Of a DNA stretch of 45,693 nucleotides, positions 36,733 through 43,450 are shown in pieces; position 1 is the first letter of the stretch; every line of letters starts with the position of its first letter. Under the pieces are notes generated by a model that did no database searches, was not told the DNA's origin, and saw only the letters and a list, made by a program, of their open reading frames with translations. The DNA comes from Clostridia bacterium (GTDB lineage: Bacteria; Bacillota; Clostridia; TANB77; CAG-508): assembly GCA_022796855.1 (NCBI GenBank), contig JAAWJM010000016.1:1-45693 (forward strand), in the 5' to 3' direction. Both the position numbers and the translations under genes were made by a program.

Positions 36733-37134
36733 TTATAGTGTAAAGGCATGAGGTAATAAATCTGAAATAGTGTATTCCTCGATGGTATCATCTTTACCAA
36801 AACAAGCATAAATTTTAAAATCCTTATCAACATACTGTACCATAAATTGTCTACAATAGCCACAAGGAAGGCAATTTTCTAAAACAGTAGCATCTTTTTT
36901 ACCTCCAACGACAACAATATAAGAAAAATCATTTTCTCCTTCAGATAAAGCTTTTACAAAAGCAGTTCGTTCAGCACAAATGCTTTGAATACCACAGTTT
37001 TCAATATTACAACCACTATACATCTTACCAGCTTTTGTAACAAGACAAGCTCCTACATAATAATTAGAAGTAGTGGTATATTTCGCATGTAATCTTGTTT
37101 GTTTTGCAATTTCAATTGCAGAGGTTAAATTCAT
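36733..37134 (-). CDS. cdd: Cytidine deaminase
   Basis: The 133-residue protein starts at ATG 37134 (TTG directly before it is not needed). It has NYYVGACLVTKAGKMYSGCN, then IENCGIQSICAERTAF with the zinc Cys and catalytic Glu, and LPCGYCRQFM, the second zinc pair. It converts cytidine or deoxycytidine to uridine forms in pyrimidine salvage. The C-terminus (FGKDDTIEEYTISDLLPHAF) is the usual Cdd ending. Confidence 0.93.
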   Translation of the reverse strand: MNLTSAIEIAKQTRLHAKYTTTSNYYVGACLVTKAGKMYSGCNIENCGIQSICAERTAFVKALSEGENDFSYIVVVGGKKDATVLENCLPCGYCRQFMVQYVDKDFKIYACFGKDDTIEEYTISDLLPHAFTL

Positions 37135-37246
37135 CAAACATCATCCTTTCTTAGATAAGATAAATCTATTATATAAAACAAATAGAAAAAGTCAATAGAA
37201 CGAAAGATAAGAAAGGAGTTTCCAAGGATGAAAAAGGTAAAAACAA

Positions 37247-37275
37247 TTGACATAATACTAAAAAAGCGATATAAT
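37247..37275 (+). promoter_or_regulatory. SigA-type promoter of unknown gene at 37321
   Basis: TTGACA (37247-37252), 17 bases, TATAAT (37270-37275). Confidence 0.8.
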
Positions 37276-37320
37276 GGTAACTAGTTACAATAAAGTATTT
37301 GTAGCAAAAAGGAGAAAAAC

Positions 37321-38085
37321 ATGACAAATCAAGAATTTATTCGGGAAGTAGTTACTGTTTATCAAAACATTCGAAACATCAATGGCAAGTTTGAAGAAAC
37401 AAAACGGTGGCACAAAGTATCAAAGCTAGCAGAGGAATTAGAATATTTTCATATTGAGTCTGATAAAAGGGACTATTTTAAAATTCATTACGAAAATAGT
37501 ATAATTGGTTACCAAGGATGTGTTTCAAGAAAGGACCCAAATATTATTTATCCGCTAATGCTTCTGTATACAAATGTAGCTTATCGTATGCAACAGCTAA
37601 AACCATATGTGGCTTCAAACATGTACCAAGCCCTATACAAAGAGAAAGCAAGATTGGGAAAAGCCATTCGAACAATGTGTACAACAGAGATACAAAGTAC
37701 AATGCCATTACAAGTTTCTCTTGTAGAAAAATTTGTTCAAAGGGCAATAAAGCAGTTACATCATTGTGTAGGGAAAATTGGAGAATATAGTGAGGAAGTG
37801 TATCCAGAGGATTCAGAGAGATTAAGACAAATTCGAAAAATATATGAATCGTTTAAAATAGGAGAAGAATATGTCTCATTTTATGATGAAATCTTAAGAA
37901 GAAACACTCGAATTTCACTTAATTCACCAAGTTTTAACTATGCGGTTATGTTATTGTTTTCTAGGGTATATGGAAAAACGCTTCTATGGTTATGGAAAAA
38001 TTATCCAAGCGGGCAATGGTGTCCGATAAGCCCATGGAAAGTAATTGGGGAGTTTGAATCTATCCATTGGAAGATGTTTCGTTAG
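37321..38085 (+). CDS. Unknown 254-residue protein with two in-frame CGG codons
   Basis: ATG 37321 follows AAAGGAG behind a consensus promoter, and a strong terminator follows the stop, so this is a real transcription unit. The protein is soluble and rich in Tyr, Lys and Glu, with no motif I recognise; AVMLLFSRVYGKTLLWLWKN near residue 210 is the only hydrophobic stretch. It carries CGG at 37342-37344 (after ATT) and at 37405-37407 (after AAA). Both must be read in frame, since +1 shifting would stop within a few codons. They are two of the window's three apparent Arg uses of CGG. Confidence 0.6.
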   Translation: MTNQEFIREVVTVYQNIRNINGKFEETKRWHKVSKLAEELEYFHIESDKRDYFKIHYENSIIGYQGCVSRKDPNIIYPLMLLYTNVAYRMQQLKPYVASNMYQALYKEKARLGKAIRTMCTTEIQSTMPLQVSLVEKFVQRAIKQLHHCVGKIGEYSEEVYPEDSERLRQIRKIYESFKIGEEYVSFYDEILRRNTRISLNSPSFNYAVMLLFSRVYGKTLLWLWKNYPSGQWCPISPWKVIGEFESIHWKMFR

Positions 38086-38087
38086 GA

Positions 38088-38121
38088 GAAATCGGCAGGA
38101 TATTGCCTGTCGATTTCTTTT
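38088..38121 (+). terminator. Terminator after unknown gene
   Basis: GAAATCGGCAGG pairs with CCTGTCGATTTC, then TTTT. Confidence 0.8.
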
Positions 38122-38131
38122 ATGCTATACT
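38103..38131 (+). promoter_or_regulatory. Promoter of NUDIX gene embedded in upstream terminator
   Basis: TTGCCT (38103-38108), 17 bases, TATACT (38126-38131) with an extended TATGCTATACT. The same TATGCTATACT box recurs before the NUDIX remnant at about 44.97 kb, again right after a terminator. Confidence 0.6.
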
Positions 38132-38156
38132 AAAAAACATAAGGAGGAAAATAAAA

Positions 38157-38549
38157 ATGATCGATAAGATTGCATGGATTTATATAAAAGATAAAAAAGT
38201 ACTTTGTACTCTTAGTAAGGGGAAAAATACGTATTATTCTCCAGGAGGAAAAAGAGAAGAAGGAGAAACAGATGAGGAAACTCTTATTCGAGAAGTAAAA
38301 GAAGAACTTAGTGTTGATATTAAAAAAGATACCATACAATATTATGGTACATTTGAGGCACAAGCAGACGGGAAAGAAGAGGGAGTTATTGTAAAAATGA
38401 CATGTTATCTAGCAGAATATGAGGGGAGGTTAATGCCATCTTCCGAAATAGAAAAGTTTGATTGGCTAGATACAAATGATATGGATAAAATCAGTCTTGC
38501 AGGGAAACTAATTTTTGAGGATTTAAAAAAACAAGGTTTGATTGATTAG
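38157..38549 (+). CDS. NUDIX hydrolase, MutT-like
   Basis: The 130-residue protein from ATG 38157 follows AAGGAGGAAA. The Nudix box begins GGKREEGETDEETLIREVKE near residue 31 and continues EELSV, fully matching the consensus. SEIEKFDWLDTNDMDKISLA is the usual C-terminal strand and helix of small MutT-type pyrophosphatases. A near-identical but 5'-deleted copy lies at 44986-45291. It is followed by a terminator and the 3' end of a decayed XRE gene on the other strand. Confidence 0.9.
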   Translation: MIDKIAWIYIKDKKVLCTLSKGKNTYYSPGGKREEGETDEETLIREVKEELSVDIKKDTIQYYGTFEAQADGKEEGVIVKMTCYLAEYEGRLMPSSEIEKFDWLDTNDMDKISLAGKLIFEDLKKQGLID

Positions 38550-38563
38550 TCAAACCTTGTTTT
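38534..38563. terminator. Terminator between NUDIX gene and XRE remnant
   Basis: CAAGGTTTGA pairs with TCAAACCTTG and is followed by TTTTA. It recurs at 45274-45305, and its right half is at about 42857. Confidence 0.8.
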
Positions 38564-38624
38564 ACGCTCCTTTGGAAGAGGTATCTTTCAATTTTTCAAT
38601 AAATTCCTTATTGTTCTTTATCAT
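38562..38624 (-). pseudogene. 3' remnant of an XRE regulator gene
   Basis: The minus strand reads NKEFIEKLKDTSSKGA then stop, which matches the C-terminus of the XRE regulator at 42872-43262 (NREFIEKLKDTPSKGA). The HTH part is gone. The rest of the gap to 38811 is AT-rich and shows nothing else I can name. Confidence 0.75.
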
Positions 38625-38811
38625 TATATTGTTTAGTAAACATAATGCTTTGCGAAATTAATAATTTTAATTCGTATTATTAGTTTTGCTTATTTTGTAT
38701 AAATGCAAAAATTTTTTTAAAACTCTTGCTTATTTCTGCTTTTATGTATATAGTATAAAATAATTTATTATTTATATAGAAATGATATAGTAAATAATAG
38801 GAGGCAAACAA

Positions 38812-40281
38812 ATGAAAATTGTTTTTTGTGGACCACCTCATTCAGGTAAGAGTGTATTTATTGCAAATTTAATTGATAAATTACCTACAGATGCTTATAC
38901 TATTATTAGAGCATGTCCTGATGGAGAAGGAACTTGGAGTAATAATAAAAATCAAGAAGAAACATCCGCCGTTCGAAAAAAAGGAAAATTTACTAAAACT
39001 TTTATAGATGATGTTTGCAATGCAATTGATAATCAAACGAATAAAATCGTTTTGGTTGATGTTGGTGGAGTAATGTCAAAAGAAAATGAGCAAATTTTTA
39101 AGCATTGTGACAGTTTTGTTATATTAAGTAGTGATGAGAAAAAGAAAGAAGAATGGTTAGAATTTGGTCAAAAACTTGGACTAGAATGTATAGGATGTTT
39201 AGATTCTAGTCTAGAAGGACAAGAAGAAATCTATACAAAAAAACCTTATTTTCAAGGAAAAGTTGTTGGAATGGAAAGGGGAAAAATTTTAGAGGACTTT
39301 CCAGTTATAAAAGGGTTAGCGTCTGATATTATTCAAAAAAGTAAATATACCGAAAAAATAGAGACTTCAAATAAAGATTATGAGGGAACAATGATTGATG
39401 ATACAGAATTAGGCTTTGAATTAGGATATGGAAAAGAAGTTTTGCTAGAAGATGGAATACCTATAAAAAAAGTAAGATGGCAAGAGAAAGCGATTCCACA
39501 AATATATCAAACTATACAGGAAAAAGTTAGCGTTGATAGTCCTGTAAGAATTAATGGAATTAGAGCGAATTTTATTTTATGTGCTATTTGTAAAGCATCT
39601 AAAGAACAAGGTGTAAAAGATATCAGTACATATGATATACGCTCAAAACAATATATTCCAATAAGAGATTTACCTAAGAAAAAAGGACTAAAACAATCAG
39701 AAGGATTAGTCTATCACTTGATTGAAAATAAAGAGAACATCTTTATGGATATTGATATTACAACAGAACAATATTCTTTAGAAGATTATCAACAATGTAT
39801 ATTACCACAAATTAAAGAAGACAAAAATCTTTATTTGTCTGGAAGAATGCCACTTTGGCTATTAGCTTCCATAAGTAGTAGTTATGATGCAAACAGAATA
39901 TTTACTTTTCAACCAGGAAAAGGATTTACTTGTGTATCAGCAATAGATGAAAAAGAATTAGGTACAATTGTTGATGGCGTAAGTGAAATTAATGTTAATC
40001 AATATTTTAAAGATAAAAGAGAAAAAAATAAATTACCAGAAGTTGTGGAAAAACAAGGATTTTTGTCTAAACTCAAAAGATTTTTTGCCAATTATAGAAA
40101 ACCAAAAGAAGAAGACAAATATTTAGATGAAAATATTATTGCTACAAAAGTAGTTTCCCCAATAGATAATCCCCCTAAAAACGATTTTAGTGCTCAATTA
40201 TCTGTAAATAGTGATGAGAGAACAAATGAAACAATAACGAATCCAAAGCCAACAAAATTACAATCTGAAATGGATATATAG
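38812..40281 (+). CDS. P-loop NTPase fused to tandem Csx3-like repeats
   Basis: The 489-residue protein starts MKIVFCGPPHSGKSVFIANL, a Walker A motif (GPPHSGKS, residues 7-14). RACPDGEGTWSNN, a RKKGKFTKTF block and IVLVDVGGVMSKENEQIFKH (Walker B-like) follow. This P-loop type is known fused or linked to Csx3. The second half has two Csx3-like units: VRINGIRANFILCAICKASK near 242 and LYLSGRMPLWLLASISSSYD near 339, followed by FQPGKGFTCVSAID. Csx3 (Crn3) is a ring nuclease for cyclic tetra-adenylate in type III CRISPR systems. Function here is inferred. ATAGGAGGC precedes the ATG; it heads a four-gene cluster. Confidence 0.72.
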   Translation: MKIVFCGPPHSGKSVFIANLIDKLPTDAYTIIRACPDGEGTWSNNKNQEETSAVRKKGKFTKTFIDDVCNAIDNQTNKIVLVDVGGVMSKENEQIFKHCDSFVILSSDEKKKEEWLEFGQKLGLECIGCLDSSLEGQEEIYTKKPYFQGKVVGMERGKILEDFPVIKGLASDIIQKSKYTEKIETSNKDYEGTMIDDTELGFELGYGKEVLLEDGIPIKKVRWQEKAIPQIYQTIQEKVSVDSPVRINGIRANFILCAICKASKEQGVKDISTYDIRSKQYIPIRDLPKKKGLKQSEGLVYHLIENKENIFMDIDITTEQYSLEDYQQCILPQIKEDKNLYLSGRMPLWLLASISSSYDANRIFTFQPGKGFTCVSAIDEKELGTIVDGVSEINVNQYFKDKREKNKLPEVVEKQGFLSKLKRFFANYRKPKEEDKYLDENIIATKVVSPIDNPPKNDFSAQLSVNSDERTNETITNPKPTKLQSEMDI

Positions 40282-40297
40282 GAGGAAAAGGAAGCTT

Positions 40298-41185
40298 ATG
40301 AGTACGGATTTAGAATTATATAGAGTATTTTGTGAAGTAGTAAAATATAAAAATATATCGAAAACTGCTGAAAATATGCATATTTCACAATCAGCAATAA
40401 CACAATCTATACAAAAACTTGAAAATATGCTAGGTGGAAAAGTTTTTTATAGGAATAAAAATGGTGTTGAATTAACAGAAGAAGGTGATAGCTTATATGA
40501 ATATATAAAAGATAGTATTGAAACGATGACGAATGCTGAAAATTTATTTTCAAAGTACATTAATTTGGAAAAAGGTAAAATAAGGATAGGGGGAGGAAAC
40601 TCTTTAATTTCTTCTTTAATATTTGAACCATTGTTAACTTTTATTAAGAAATATCCAAATATCAATATTTCAATTAGTAGTGGAATAACAGATAGCCTGA
40701 TTCAAAAATTAGCAAATGGCGAATTAGATATTGTTATTTTGAATTTACCATATAAGAATAAAAAATATTCTAATATTGAAATTATACCATTAAAAAAATC
40801 TAGATATTGTTTTTTTGCAAGTAAACAATATCTAAAAGAACATCCAATTAAAGAGCTTAAGGAAATAGAAAATCATACATTAATACTACCTAAATCACCA
40901 TCTTCAAAGAAAAAAATATTAAATGATTATTGCAATAAAGAAAATTTAGCTTTAACTGCTAATTATGAAGTTTCAAGTTCCTCAATAATGAAAAGATTAG
41001 TTTTAAATGACATAGGAATAGGCTTCACCAATATCGAAAACATAAAAGAAATTAGTGGTAATATAAAAATGATACAAGAAATTGAATTTACTGAAACAAA
41101 AGAGGGAATTGCAACACTAAAGAAAAATATGGCTAATAAAGCAACACTTGAATTGGTGAAGGAAATTAAAAACTATTATAAGTAA
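40298..41185 (+). CDS. LysR-type transcriptional regulator
   Basis: The 295-residue protein has an N-terminal winged HTH (YRVFCEVVKYKNISKTAENM, then HISQSAITQSIQKLENMLGG, KVFYRNKNGVELTEEG) and a periplasmic-binding-type effector domain (IRIGGGNSLISSLIFEPLLT, ELDIVILNLPYKNKKYSNIE). Unlike most LysR genes it is co-directional, 16 bases after the P-loop/Csx3-like gene behind AGGAGGAAAAGG, so it is probably in the operon it controls. The inducer is unknown. Confidence 0.9.
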   Translation: MSTDLELYRVFCEVVKYKNISKTAENMHISQSAITQSIQKLENMLGGKVFYRNKNGVELTEEGDSLYEYIKDSIETMTNAENLFSKYINLEKGKIRIGGGNSLISSLIFEPLLTFIKKYPNINISISSGITDSLIQKLANGELDIVILNLPYKNKKYSNIEIIPLKKSRYCFFASKQYLKEHPIKELKEIENHTLILPKSPSSKKKILNDYCNKENLALTANYEVSSSSIMKRLVLNDIGIGFTNIENIKEISGNIKMIQEIEFTETKEGIATLKKNMANKATLELVKEIKNYYK

Positions 41186-41269
41186 AACTTATAGATTGTA
41201 TAACAATTATTAATTTTACAAGGTATAAAATTTATGTTATTATTATGTTTGATGGAGAAAGGATTAAAA

Positions 41270-41752
41270 ATGATACAAGCATATCAAAAAATATTAGAAA
41301 TGGAGTCAATTGCAGAATTAAAGTTAGAACAAGATAGGATGGCTTTGGAAAAAATTAGAAAAATTTTATATCAACAGAAATATTTTATTTTAGATAGATT
41401 AACGATTTATTTAAAACGAGAATTAGATATACAATATTTTTTTTATAAAATTATTGATATAGATGGCAATCTAGCTGATATTTTAGTAAAAGAAGATAGT
41501 CGTATTTTTGAAGAAAATATACAAGGAAAAGAATTGATTGAATTTAATGTAGAAGAACTAATTGATAGTAGAATGTTTGACAATAAAGATGAAATTATCA
41601 TAGTAGATTTGAATTTTGAAGAGAATTTACTTAATTTAAGTTATCTTTGCGATTCTTTAAATTATAATTTCTTATCGTATTCAGATGAAATAAAGGATAA
41701 GCTTACTACATTCATTAATTATGTTATAAATAAAAATATTTATAAAAATTAA
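41270..41752 (+). CDS. Unknown protein in Csx3-like cluster
   Basis: ATG 41270 is chosen because GAAAGG precedes it and MIQAYQKILEMESIAELKLE is a natural start; upstream in-frame codons at 41234 and 41252 lack a ribosome site. The 160-residue protein is acidic, helical at its N-terminus, and has VDLNFEENLLNLSYLCDSLN near 115. I see no recognised domain, signal or membrane helix. It lies between the LysR gene and the tandem Csx3-like gene, probably in the same transcript. Confidence 0.6.
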   Translation: MIQAYQKILEMESIAELKLEQDRMALEKIRKILYQQKYFILDRLTIYLKRELDIQYFFYKIIDIDGNLADILVKEDSRIFEENIQGKELIEFNVEELIDSRMFDNKDEIIIVDLNFEENLLNLSYLCDSLNYNFLSYSDEIKDKLTTFINYVINKNIYKN

Positions 41753-41799
41753 AGGTACTATTAATACCTAAAAAATTAATAGAGAAAGAGGTAATATTT

Positions 41800-42796
41800 A
41801 TGAAAATTTATATTGTTGATGAAGAAGAGTATTCAGGTGGTGGAGGAGATTTTCCAAATGCTTCTCGTACAATATTGCGGAGTGTATTCAGAAGATAAAA
41901 AGGATGTGGCTATTCGACAATTTATGGAAGCACGTACAAAAGATAAAAGTTATGCGGATGCCTACCGAAGAACTTATATAAAGGAAGGCTTAATGAATGA
42001 AAAATATGTAGAGAAGAATATAACAAATGAAATATTAGAAGAACAAAAAAGAGAAAAAAAGGACGAAACAAGAGAAGCAAGCGAGACTGTTACAATTGAT
42101 ATTGAACAACTAGGTGCAAGTATTGGAATGGAGGCAAAAGAACAAAGATTATCAAGTGGAAAGGTTGTCAAATCTTTAGTTTGGGATCAAGAAAATTTGT
42201 TAAAAGCTGTAAATGAAGTTAAACATTTGTCAGAAGAAGGAAAACCAGTAAAAATAACAGGAGCTGCACCAGCATGGTTAGTATCAGCATTAGCTCATAC
42301 AGTTCATCCTTGTCCGGTATCTGTATATACACCACAAATTGGTAAATACGTGGATATTCCTGGGTTAGCACATGGAGAAGCAAATCCAGAAGGGGAGGTT
42401 GCATTCAAAACAACAGAAACAGGTGATAGCGTATTAATTGAATATAATATGGATTTACCAAAAGATGTGAATGCTTATGATGAAAATAACTTATCAAAAG
42501 TTGTAGTACCAGAGGTAGCTCATGGAAAAGCTGTGTATTTATCCGGTAGAGCACCAAATTATTTAACAGTTGCAATAGCTGAGGCTTATGCACATACGAA
42601 TAGTAGCGTATCTTTATTCCAACCAGGAGTAGGATATACGTGTTCAATAACGCATAGTAGAGCTAAAAAATTAGGAGATTTAACAAAAGATTCAGTACTT
42701 AAAGAAAAAATGAAAGAACAATTAATGGCATCAAAAGAGAACAAAGAAATTGAAGCAAAAGAAGTTGAAACAAAAGAAGGACTAGAAATAGGCTAG
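41800..42796 (+). CDS. Tandem Csx3-like protein, +1 frameshift at CGG
   Basis: ATG 41800 follows AAAGAGGTAA. The zero frame gives 26 residues (MKIYIVDEEEYSGGGGDFPN, ASRTIL) then leaves at TTG-CGG-AGT and stops 6 codons later. Skipping C41878 gives TILGVYSEDKKDVAIRQFME and 331 residues in all. After a helical region come two Csx3-like units: VKITGAAPAWLVSALAHTVH near 150 and AVYLSGRAPNYLTVAIAEAY near 244, then SLFQPGVGYTCSITHS. The layout matches the C-terminal half of the P-loop fusion at 38812, with the P-loop replaced by a small N-terminal domain. A hairpin terminator ends the cluster. Confidence 0.72.
41878..41880 (+). other. CGG +1 frameshift site, tandem Csx3-like gene
   Basis: Context TTG-CGG-AGT. 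Dropping the C gives TTG-GGA-GTG (Leu-Gly-Val), joining the start-proximal peptide with a good ribosome site to the long frame. Confidence 0.8.
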
Positions 42797-42801
42797 TTTA
42801 C

Positions 42802-42843
42802 ATAGATGTAGGCATACTTTTAAAGTATGTCTATATTTTTAAC
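42802..42843 (+). terminator. Terminator of Csx3-like cluster
   Basis: GGCATACTT-TTAA-AGTATGTC forms the core stem, extended by ATAGA/TCTAT, then TTTTT. Confidence 0.7.
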
Positions 42844-42871
42844 TTTAGGGATCTGTTAGTCAAACCTTGTC

Positions 42872-43262
42872 TTATGCACCCTTTGAAGGGGTATCTTTTA
42901 ATTTTTCAATAAATTCCCTATTGGCATCTAATAATTTTTCAATTAAAACCATTTGAGAATCAGATAATTCTTTGTTATCATCGAGCAAGCCTAGAATTTC
43001 TAATTTATCTTGAATTCGGTCTAAATTACCATTTTTACTAACAGAAGAAAATTTATGATTAGAAAAGCCAAGTAAATAATCAATTGAAGTACCAAGTACT
43101 TCAGCAAGTTTAACAATAATCTCAATTTGAGGCTTCCTTTGACCATTCAAATATCGTGAAATTGTAACATTTGTCGTACCAACACGTCTGCTAAGTTCTA
43201 ATCCGTGTCAAATTTTGTTCTTCCATTAATTCAACTAATCTTTTAATAAAAATATCTTGCAT
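42872..43262 (-). CDS. XRE-family HTH regulator, +1 frameshift at CGG
   Basis: Minus-strand ATG 43262 follows GGAGGTC. The zero frame reads MQDIFIKRLVELMEEQNLTR and stops four codons on. Skipping the C of ACA-CGG-ATT (43205) gives NLTGLELSRRVGTTNVTISR, then YLNGQRKPQIEIIVKLAEVL and GTSIDYLLGF, a complete HTH_3 domain, plus a 55-residue C-terminal tail: 129 residues. Starting at ATG 43150 would lose the whole recognition helix, so the shifted reading is needed for function. It reads into a regulatory region with repeated operators shared with the divergent prepilin gene. Confidence 0.85.
43203..43205 (-). other. CGG +1 frameshift site, XRE regulator
   Basis: Minus strand ACA-CGG-ATT. Dropping the C gives ACA-GGA-TTA (Thr-Gly-Leu), inside the conserved NLTGxELSRR of the HTH domain. 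Confidence 0.9.
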
Positions 43263-43277
43263 AAAAGACCTCCATAT

Positions 43278-43335
43278 TTACCAATATTATAAATGTTTCT
43301 ACCCATAACAACATGAATATTACCAACATTATAAA
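43278..43335. promoter_or_regulatory. Direct-repeat operator pair upstream of XRE gene
   Basis: TTACCAATATTATAAA (43278-43293) and TTACCAACATTATAAA (43320-43335) are 42 bases apart, four helical turns. On the minus strand each reads TTTATAATRTTGGTAA, so the inner copy can overlap a -10 box of the XRE gene. Likely autoregulatory sites. Confidence 0.55.
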
Positions 43336-43342
43336 AAATACA

Positions 43343-43371
43343 TTGACATTAACCGAACGGTAATATATAAT
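43343..43371 (+). promoter_or_regulatory. SigA-type promoter of prepilin-like gene with palindrome in the spacer
   Basis: TTGACA (43343-43348), 17 bases, TATAAT (43366-43371). The spacer holds the imperfect palindrome TTAACCGAACGGTAA, a natural place for a repressor. Confidence 0.75.
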
Positions 43372-43450
43372 TTTCAATAGAAATGAAAGTATATATTTTT
43401 ACAAAAGTGGAAAAATATAGATAAGAAAATAAAGAAAGGAACAAAAGAAA

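Noticed and set aside
37342..37407. CGG codons of the unknown gene as frameshift sites
   Set aside because: Shifting at either one hits a stop at once, and the unshifted frame is open for 254 codons.
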